DNA of 5,720 nt from an uncultured Bacilli bacterium (GTDB lineage Bacteria; Bacillota_I; Bacilli_A; RF39; UBA660): contig CAJONL010000092.1 of the NCBI GenBank assembly GCA_905235875.1, positions 1-5,720 on the forward strand. The letters are read 5' to 3'. Below, in pieces: positions 1 to 4,903 of this stretch (within the stretch, counting starts at the first letter, position 1; the number at the start of each line of letters is the position of its first letter). Under the pieces are notes generated by a model. It did no database searches. It was not told the origin of the DNA and saw nothing but the letters and a program-made list of their open reading frames with translations. The translations under genes were made by a program, and so were the position numbers.

Positions 1-1
1 T

Positions 2-2062
2 ACAGATTTAAATGGTTATACATTAAGTAGTGCTTTTAGTGAAAGTAGAGGTTTTACTTCAGGTGCTATGGCTGTGAATTTGGCTAAGTGTACTACATCA
101 GAATGTACTGCGTCAACTAAATATGTTTCTGCTGTTATAACAGTGACGCCTTATACTACTCCAAGTCAAAGTAACAATTCAAATGCTTTGTTTAAGAATT
201 ATCGAGACAATTCTAGATCTTTTAAATTTTCATCTAATCAACCTTCATATGTTCAGGTTGGTGCTAGTGCTTCAACAGGCTATGCATCAAGGAATTATAG
301 TCTAAGTGATGAAAGCTATGGTCATTATTTTTATGTAGCTCCACCAATGAAAGTAAAGGCACCAAAGGGTTATAGGTATTATTCTAATACTGTTGGATAT
401 CCTAGTTCTTTGTTTCCGATAAATGGTCCTACAGCTACTGGCTTTTTTAAATATAATTATACTACTGAAAATGATGATCCTGCGTTTAATTCTTCAACTA
501 AAGGTCCATATGCATCAGATACATGGGTAAGTGGATATATGAATTTTAATTTACAATCTGCTGGGCTAGCAACTAGAAAAACTGAAAATACTGAGCAACA
601 TTATGCTATAAGACAATCATCAAATATAAGATTTAGGCCAAATACAACAACAATAACATTTAATGCAAATGGTGGTACAGGAACAACAGCAAGTAAAACT
701 AAAACATATGATGCTATTTTATCAGTACCTAACTCATTCACAAGAAGTGGATATGCATTTAGTGGATGGAATACTAAAGCTAATGGTACTGGTACTCAAT
801 ATGGTACATCTTTAGCAAAAGATATATGGCCAGCTACAACATCAATTACTTTATATGCACAGTGGAAAGATGCAAATGCAACTTGTGAAAATTCATGGGA
901 AGGATTCGATATAAATCAATCAGGAACTGATACTGTTGGAATAGGATATAACTCAGGATATTTCTGTATGCATTTAGCAAAAAATGGAGTAAAATATGCA
1001 AGTGATAAAATAGATGTTTCATTAAAAACAACTGGAACATCAGGAAGTACAGCAATGTATAAAACTAATGCATGCTATGATGAATCAAGTTGTGCTCAAA
1101 GATTTACTTTTTCAAATAGTGACGATAGTAATATAAAAGTAACAGGAAATGAAATTGCGGGAACAAAAATTGCACTAACTGGTGCTGAATCTACAGGATT
1201 TCCATATTTGTCCCCAAGTTTAAGTATTAAAGTGCCAAAGGGATATAAATATGGAACATATACAATAGGCTGGGGCTCACCTATAACTTCACAGCCGTAT
1301 CTAACGTTAACTTCTACAAATAATCACGTTGAAGGACAAGATAATCCAGGATTATTTGCTGATTCATCTAGACAAGGACCGTTTGCAGAGGATACATGGA
1401 TAAATGGATATGTTGGAACAAGTTTAATACCAGTAGGATTAATAAGCCAAAATTATGATGGTGTTAGATATAAACATAATATTTCAGGTAATGTAAACTT
1501 TGTGCCAAATGAAACGACAGTTCATTATAATGCTAATGGAGGAACTCTTGAAGATGAAGAACAAGATAAAATGGAAGATAGTACTCATATTTATGACGAA
1601 GAATCATATATAAGTCCAAATGATTATGTAAAAGAAGATGCTGTATTTGATAAATGGTGTACACAGGCTAATGGTGGAGGTACATGCTATGAAGAAAATG
1701 AAGATGTAACAACAGCATTCCCTACGGAAAGTGAAGTAACACTTTATGCACAATGGAAACCACATTATTCTGCAACAATATATTATCAAAAGAGTAGTGA
1801 AAATGGAGTGACTCAAATAAGTACATCTGAACTAGATTGTACAGTAGAATCTGGATCTAGTTGTACAGTTGAAATACCAACTGAAGTAAGAAGCAGTGTA
1901 GGTACACATAATAATAAATATGCAGGACTTGCAAAAACTCCTGGAACAATGTCTACTACAAATGGTGTATCGCCAAGTGATACTACAATTACTCTAGATT
2001 CAAGTAATAAATATTATGCTGTATATCGTTCTAATGTAACCAACTATTACTATGGCTCATAG
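2..2062 (+). CDS. Large secreted repeat protein with InlB-type (Listeria-Bacteroides) B-repeats, 5' end outside window
   Basis: The reading frame is already open at the first base, so the first ATG seen (position 68) is almost certainly internal and the true start lies upstream; at least 686 residues are visible. The protein is Ser/Thr/Asn/Gly/Tyr-rich, as in extracellular surface proteins. Two tandem modules (about 50-868 and 944-1759) each end in a Listeria-Bacteroides repeat recognisable by NANGGT, a central G(Y/F)xFxxW-type segment and the closing LYAQWK. A distinct C-terminal domain (about 1760-2059) ends in NYYYGS. Cysteines come in close pairs (Cx4C, Cx5C, Cx8C, Cx7C), suggesting extracellular disulfides. 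No LPxTG motif, terminal membrane helix or other anchor is seen at the C-terminus, so it is either released or held by something in the missing N-terminal part. A role in adhesion or surface display is inferred from the repeat family; the ligand is unknown. A terminator follows at once. Confidence 0.85.
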   Translation, partial: TDLNGYTLSSAFSESRGFTSGAMAVNLAKCTTSECTASTKYVSAVITVTPYTTPSQSNNSNALFKNYRDNSRSFKFSSNQPSYVQVGASASTGYASRNYSLSDESYGHYFYVAPPMKVKAPKGYRYYSNTVGYPSSLFPINGPTATGFFKYNYTTENDDPAFNSSTKGPYASDTWVSGYMNFNLQSAGLATRKTENTEQHYAIRQSSNIRFRPNTTTITFNANGGTGTTASKTKTYDAILSVPNSFTRSGYAFSGWNTKANGTGTQYGTSLAKDIWPATTSITLYAQWKDANATCENSWEGFDINQSGTDTVGIGYNSGYFCMHLAKNGVKYASDKIDVSLKTTGTSGSTAMYKTNACYDESSCAQRFTFSNSDDSNIKVTGNEIAGTKIALTGAESTGFPYLSPSLSIKVPKGYKYGTYTIGWGSPITSQPYLTLTSTNNHVEGQDNPGLFADSSRQGPFAEDTWINGYVGTSLIPVGLISQNYDGVRYKHNISGNVNFVPNETTVHYNANGGTLEDEEQDKMEDSTHIYDEESYISPNDYVKEDAVFDKWCTQANGGGTCYEENEDVTTAFPTESEVTLYAQWKPHYSATIYYQKSSENGVTQISTSELDCTVESGSSCTVEIPTEVRSSVGTHNNKYAGLAKTPGTMSTTNGVSPSDTTITLDSSNKYYAVYRSNVTNYYYGS
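50..868 (+). repeat. Protein-level tandem module 1 of the repeat protein (273 residues)
   Basis: This stretch encodes the first of two homologous modules. It opens with GFTSG followed by NLAK, contains a KxPKGY(R/K)Y core and a KGPYASDTWVSGY segment, and closes with the InlB-type B-repeat at about 647-868 (NANGGTG ... LYAQWK). Module 2 has the matching landmarks in the same order and nearly the same length. The copies are clearly diverged in DNA and protein, so this is an old duplication seen only at protein level. The upstream gene part may hold further copies. Confidence 0.75.
944..1759 (+). repeat. Protein-level tandem module 2 of the repeat protein (272 residues)
   Basis: The second module opens with GYNSG followed by HLAK, has the core KVPKGYKYG and the segment QGPFAEDTWINGY, and ends with a B-repeat at about 1514-1759 (NANGGTL ... 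LYAQWK). The B-repeat here is more acidic than the first copy and carries an extra cysteine pair (Cx8C), and the module also has a Cx5C pair near 1076-1096 that lines up only loosely with the Cx4C pair of module 1. A linker of 25 codons containing a Cys separates the two modules. Confidence 0.75.
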
Positions 2063-2069
2063 AAATTCT

Positions 2070-2099
2070 AAGTGCTGATTTTAAATCAGTACTTTTTTT
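2070..2099 (+). terminator. Intrinsic terminator after the repeat protein gene
   Basis: An 11-bp stem (arms about 2070-2080 and 2084-2094, one G-T wobble) with a TTA loop leads into a run of seven T at 2093-2099. It begins 8 bases after the stop codon at 2060-2062. It should end transcription of the repeat protein gene and isolate the exporter cassette downstream. Confidence 0.85.
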
Positions 2100-2133
2100 G
2101 TAAAAAAATGAGGGAAAAATACTTTTATGTCTC

Positions 2134-2155
2134 TATAGTATAATAGGGAGGTGAA
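2134..2155 (+). promoter_or_regulatory. TATAGT/TATAAT element directly joined to a strong ribosome binding site
   Basis: TATAGT (2134-2139) overlaps TATAAT (2139-2144), followed by the Shine-Dalgarno-like GGGAGGTG at 2146-2153, only 2 bases before the ATG at 2156. The ribosome site is convincing and fixes the exporter start. The promoter reading is weak: no good -35 hexamer is seen 16-18 bases upstream, and a start 6-7 bases downstream of TATAAT would fall inside the ribosome site. Since a terminator lies upstream at 2070-2099, a promoter is nevertheless expected somewhere in 2100-2150. Confidence 0.35.
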
Positions 2156-4177
2156 ATGATAAGAAGATATAATTATGTATTACAACAAAATCAAAATGAC
2201 TGTTCTATAGCATGCCTTGAAACTATTTTGATGTACTTTAATATTAAACCAGATAGGGAAAAGCTTCTTAAAAGTATTAATTTTAAGTCTTGTGATTACA
2301 ATGCATATGATATAGTTAAAATGGCGAAAGCATATAATGTTACATGTTTTGGAATTAAAACAAAAGTATCTAAAATTAAGTCTTTCCCTATAATAGCTCA
2401 TGTAATTGTAAATAAAAACTATTTTCATTTTATAGTTATTTATAAAGTAGACTTTAAAAGAAAAAAAATAATTATTATGGACCCCTCATCTGGTATTAAG
2501 GAAATTGATATATCCTTTTTCTTAAAAATATCTACAGGTGTATTTCTTATATTTAAGAAAAATTATAATGTAAAAACTGATAACAAACTTAAAAAGTTCA
2601 TTAAGAATATATTAAAGGATAATATGAATGCTATAGTAAAAACTCTTTTTTTATCTAGTATATTTATAATTTTATCGCTTGTATTTAGTTATTATTTAAA
2701 TTTAATACTTATATATAATAGTAATACTTATTTTGTATTTATTATTTTTGTATTTTATTTAGTTATATCAATTACTAAAAATATTATTTCTTATGTAAAA
2801 AACATATTAGTACTTAAACTTAATTTAAGCATAGATAGTAAAATAACTAATACTTTCTTTAATCATTTATTTTGCCTCCCTTATAGTTATTTTTCTACTA
2901 AATCTAAAGGAGAAATAATAAATATTATATCTGATATAGAAGTCTTTAAAGATGCTCTAATTAATACTTTTATATTATCATTTATAGATTTATTTTTAAT
3001 TATTATAATTATTATTTATATGATATTTTTAAACTATTTTATAGGTGCATTAGTATTCTTAACAGTACTTTTAATTTTTATTATAACTAATAGATATAAA
3101 TATATTTATAAAGATTTTTTTATGCCTTATAGAGTAAATAATATAAAATATAGCTCCTATTTAATAGAACTTCTTCAGGGAATATACACTATTAAAAATT
3201 TAAATATTAACAATATAGTTAAGAGCAAACTTAATACTAAGTATAAATATTTAAAATATAGTGAAAAAAAATATTATAAAAAAAATAATAAATATGATTT
3301 TATTATTTCATTTATAAAAGATATTTCCTATGTAATAATAATATATCTAGTATATAGATTTTCAAGTAATATAAGTGACATAGTACTATTTTCTTCTTTA
3401 TACTATTTGATTCTTTCATTTATTAATAATATTCTGCCGTCTATAATAAATTATAAAATAAATGAAGATAAAGTAGATAGAGTACTTGAATTAATTAACT
3501 TAAAAAAGGAAAAAGAAAGTACTAAGAAATATAGTAAAATAAATAAAATAATCTATAAAAATGTTTCTTATAATAATATTTTAAATAATATAAACTTTGT
3601 AATTAATAAAAAAGATAAAATCTATCTAAGCGGCACGTCAGGTATAGGTAAAACTACATTAGTAAAACTTCTTTTAAAAAATATATACCCCTCAGATGGT
3701 ACTATTAAGATAGATAATATTAATATTCTAGATTATAGTCCATACTTTTTAAGAGAAAAAATTACTTATGTAAGTAGTCATGATGTAATTTTTAAAGGTT
3801 CTATAGGTTATAATTTGTCTCTAGTTAGTAATAATAAAACAAAAATAAATAAGTGCACTAAGTTAACGTTATTTAATAAAATAATTAAAAAGAAAGGAGG
3901 TTATAATTATTTAATTGATGAATATGCTTCAAATTTATCAGGTGGTGAAAAATGTAAACTTATTTTAACTAGGGCTCTTTTAAAAAATAATGAAGTTTTA
4001 ATTTTAGATGAAGTATTTAATGAAATATCTATTAAAGAAGAAAAAATTATATTAAAAAATATACTAGAACAATATAAAGATAAAATAATTATATTGATAT
4101 CACATCGTAATAGTAATATAAACTTATTTAATAAGAAATATGTAATAAAGGAGGATGGTATAATTGAGGTTATCTAA
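2156..4177 (+). CDS. Peptidase C39-containing bacteriocin-type ABC exporter (PCAT)
   Basis: This 673-residue membrane protein joins the three parts of a leader-cleaving peptide exporter. Residues about 1-135 are a C39 cysteine protease: oxyanion Gln10 and catalytic Cys16 in QQNQNDCSIAC, His91 in YFHFIVIY and Asp109 in MDPSSG. The family cuts precursors after a Gly-Gly leader on the cytoplasmic side. Residues about 160-430 form a transmembrane domain with roughly six helices. Residues about 460-673 are the ATPase: Walker A GTSGIGKT (493-500), signature LSGGE (594-598), Walker B LILDE (615-619) and switch His650 in ISHR. Oddities: DCS replaces the usual DCG, the Q-loop Gln is replaced (YVSSHD), the D-loop is degenerate (VFNEIS), and the segment before Walker A is short, so the protein is at the small end for the family. 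The strong ribosome site fixes the start. Its end overlaps the first small precursor by 14 bases, so the two are co-transcribed, and the substrates are very probably the two peptides downstream. Confidence 0.93.
   Translation: MIRRYNYVLQQNQNDCSIACLETILMYFNIKPDREKLLKSINFKSCDYNAYDIVKMAKAYNVTCFGIKTKVSKIKSFPIIAHVIVNKNYFHFIVIYKVDFKRKKIIIMDPSSGIKEIDISFFLKISTGVFLIFKKNYNVKTDNKLKKFIKNILKDNMNAIVKTLFLSSIFIILSLVFSYYLNLILIYNSNTYFVFIIFVFYLVISITKNIISYVKNILVLKLNLSIDSKITNTFFNHLFCLPYSYFSTKSKGEIINIISDIEVFKDALINTFILSFIDLFLIIIIIIYMIFLNYFIGALVFLTVLLIFIITNRYKYIYKDFFMPYRVNNIKYSSYLIELLQGIYTIKNLNINNIVKSKLNTKYKYLKYSEKKYYKKNNKYDFIISFIKDISYVIIIYLVYRFSSNISDIVLFSSLYYLILSFINNILPSIINYKINEDKVDRVLELINLKKEKESTKKYSKINKIIYKNVSYNNILNNINFVINKKDKIYLSGTSGIGKTTLVKLLLKNIYPSDGTIKIDNINILDYSPYFLREKITYVSSHDVIFKGSIGYNLSLVSNNKTKINKCTKLTLFNKIIKKKGGYNYLIDEYASNLSGGEKCKLILTRALLKNNEVLILDEVFNEISIKEEKIILKNILEQYKDKIIILISHRNSNINLFNKKYVIKEDGIIEVI
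4147..4154 (+). promoter_or_regulatory. Ribosome binding site for the first precursor peptide
   Basis: AAAGGAGG lies inside the 3' end of the exporter gene, 9 bases before a TTG codon at 4164. This near-perfect Shine-Dalgarno sequence is what decides the non-ATG start of the small ORF; no ATG lies in that frame. Confidence 0.8.
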
Positions 4178-4298
4178 AAATGAACTTTTAAAAATAAAAG
4201 GAGGAGTATCCGTTTGGGCAGTTATCGGTGCCATAGCAGCAGCCCTTTTCGGAGTTGGAACACTAGATGGTTATACAAGACCTGTTAAATGCCGATAA
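4164..4298 (+). CDS. Double-glycine leader peptide precursor 1 (putative bacteriocin/peptide A)
   Basis: This ORF codes for 44 residues from a TTG start placed by the AAAGGAGG site at 4147-4154. It overlaps the exporter stop by 14 bases. Residues 3-14 read LSKNELLKIKGG, an exact fit to the LSxxELxxIxGG leader of class II bacteriocins; the leader is only 14 residues. Cleavage after Gly14 would give a 30-residue peptide starting VSVW, with an Ala/Gly-rich hydrophobic stretch (17-34) containing AxxxA motifs (A19-A23-A27) and a polar, net-positive tail DGYTRPVKCR with a single Cys43. The DNA is strikingly GC-rich (32 of 60 bases at 4201-4260, against about 14 of 60 just upstream). The role as an exported membrane-active or signalling peptide is inferred from the leader, the exporter and the composition. 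I have an unverified impression that tails of this kind occur in peptides annotated as lactobin/cerein-type bacteriocins; I could not check it. Confidence 0.85.
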   Translation: MRLSKNELLKIKGGVSVWAVIGAIAAALFGVGTLDGYTRPVKCR

Positions 4299-4461
4299 AA
4301 AGCTAACTCGTTATGAATTAGAAAATATTTTTGGTGGTTTTGCTATTACTCCATCAATTGTTACAGCAGCACTTTCTTCCTTTAAAACACTCTATGAAAT
4401 AGGGCAAAACTTTGGTACATCTATAAGAAGAATAGTACTAAATGATTTATGTGGACTTTAA
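4267..4461 (+). CDS. Double-glycine leader peptide precursor 2 (putative bacteriocin/peptide B)
   Basis: This ORF codes for 64 residues. The ATG at 4267 is preceded directly by an in-frame TAG and is the only credible start; it overlaps peptide A by 32 bases. A weak ribosome site (GGAG at 4251-4254, 12 bases away) suggests translational coupling. Residues 13-24 read LTRYELENIFGG, a canonical double-glycine leader. Cleavage after Gly24 would give a 40-residue peptide: hydrophobic residues 25-45, a GxxxG motif (Gly46-Gly50), Arg54-Arg55 and a single Cys62 near the end (DLCGL). GxxxG motifs mediate helix pairing in two-peptide (class IIb) bacteriocins, so it may act with peptide A. The C-terminal 22-residue block is shared with the next ORF. 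Antimicrobial activity is inferred, not shown; a peptide signal is the main alternative. Confidence 0.85.
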   Translation: MVIQDLLNADKKLTRYELENIFGGFAITPSIVTAALSSFKTLYEIGQNFGTSIRRIVLNDLCGL

Positions 4462-4601
4462 CTAATAAAAATATAATAATTAAAATTTTATTACTATTAA
4501 TATATACTATCATAATTACTTTTTTTATACTTTATATTTATCAATCAGGTATATATTTTGGTACTTTGGTAAGAAGAGTTATAAACGGTTATTATTGCTA
4601 G
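4449..4601 (+). CDS. Small membrane peptide sharing the C-terminal motif of precursor 2 (leaderless paralogue or immunity candidate)
   Basis: This ORF codes for 50 residues, starting at the ATG at 4449 shortly after an in-frame stop (TGA at 4443) and overlapping peptide B by 13 bases. No Shine-Dalgarno site is seen, so translation would rely on coupling. It has no double-glycine leader. Residues about 9-31 form one very hydrophobic helix. The last 22 residues (29-50, ending YYC) align without a gap to residues 41-62 of peptide B: identical are Tyr31, Gly34, Phe37, Gly38, Thr39, Arg42, Arg43 and Cys50, with several I/V and E/Q swaps. Both the GxxxG and the single terminal Cys are kept. An intrinsic terminator starts at the last base of its stop codon, which places it as the final gene of the operon. 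It could be a non-exported immunity mimic, a leaderless active peptide, or a decaying duplicate. The matching motif in a different reading frame argues against a chance ORF. Confidence 0.62.
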   Translation: MWTLTNKNIIIKILLLLIYTIIITFFILYIYQSGIYFGTLVRRVINGYYC

Positions 4602-4630
4602 AATTAGAATTATTTCTAATTCTTTTTCTT
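4601..4630 (+). terminator. Intrinsic terminator closing the peptide cassette
   Basis: A perfect 9-bp stem (GAATTAGAA at 4601-4609 with TTCTAATTC at 4614-4622) and a TTAT loop are followed by TTTTTCTTT. The stem begins on the last base of the stop codon at 4599-4601. It separates the exporter-peptide operon from yqfC and supports the third small ORF as the operon's last gene. Confidence 0.85.
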
Positions 4631-4647
4631 TCTAATATACATATTAT
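4617..4647 (+). promoter_or_regulatory. Possible sporulation (sigma-E-like) promoter of yqfC-yqfD
   Basis: CATATTAT at 4640-4647 fits the CATAnnnT form of sigma-E -10 elements. TAATTCT at 4617-4623, 16 bases upstream, matches the -35 consensus (KMATATT) only partly. It would place the transcript start about 12 bases before the AAAGGAG ribosome site of yqfC. In Bacillus subtilis yqfC-yqfD belong to the sigma-E regulon. The site overlaps the descending arm of the terminator. In DNA this AT-rich, chance matches are easy, so this stays tentative. Confidence 0.28.
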
Positions 4648-4665
4648 TTAATAAAAGGAGATTTT

Positions 4666-4902
4666 ATGTTTAGAAATTTATTGAGTAAATACTATAGTAA
4701 TAAAACTAAAATGATAATAGAAAATAACTTATTAGATATAATTAATTATGAAAAAATATTAATTTTTGAAGATGATCTTGTTTTAATAAAAACTCAAGAT
4801 GGCCTTATTAAAATAAAAGGATCTTGTTTAGAACTTTCTAAAAGTTTAGATGATGAATTATTAATAAAAGGAAGTATTAAAAATATAGACCTAGGGGGAT
4901 AA
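4666..4902 (+). CDS. yqfC: Sporulation protein YqfC (YabP/YqfC family)
   Basis: The 78-residue product is slightly shorter than typical YqfC proteins (about 90). After a basic N-terminal stretch, residues about 22-76 show the alternating beta-rich pattern of the YabP/YqfC family: a pattern like NYEKILIFEDD, then IKTQDGLIKIKGSCLEL, then LLIKGSIKNIDL. Each is a hydrophobic strand with the GxIxIxG and IxGxIxxI landmarks. AAAGGAG at 4654-4660 sits 5 bases before the ATG. The gene is followed after 1 base by yqfD, which is the conserved arrangement in spore formers and the strongest support for the call. In B. subtilis the pair is expressed in the mother cell and linked to sporulation; its biochemical role is not established. 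No signal peptide or membrane helix is visible. Confidence 0.85.
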   Translation: MFRNLLSKYYSNKTKMIIENNLLDIINYEKILIFEDDLVLIKTQDGLIKIKGSCLELSKSLDDELLIKGSIKNIDLGG

Positions 4903-4903
4903 A

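Noticed and set aside
846..2428. Three further minus-strand ORFs (846-1055, 1604-1816, 2180-2428).
   Set aside because: Each lies fully opposite a strong plus-strand gene, lacks a ribosome site and has the hydrophobic, His/Phe/Tyr-rich composition typical of antisense frames in AT-rich DNA.
4197..4237. A second AAAGGAGG-like site at 4197-4204 with a TTG at 4214 that could start a short ORF in another frame.
   Set aside because: The site is simply the Lys-Gly-Gly codons of the peptide A leader. The ORF is only 24 codons, has no recognisable feature and overlaps the well-supported peptide A frame.
4164..4601. Lanthipeptide, sactipeptide or other modified RiPP interpretation.
   Set aside because: No LanM/LanB/LanC, radical SAM or YcaO gene is present, and the mature peptides have one Cys each and few Ser/Thr, so thioether rings are not expected.
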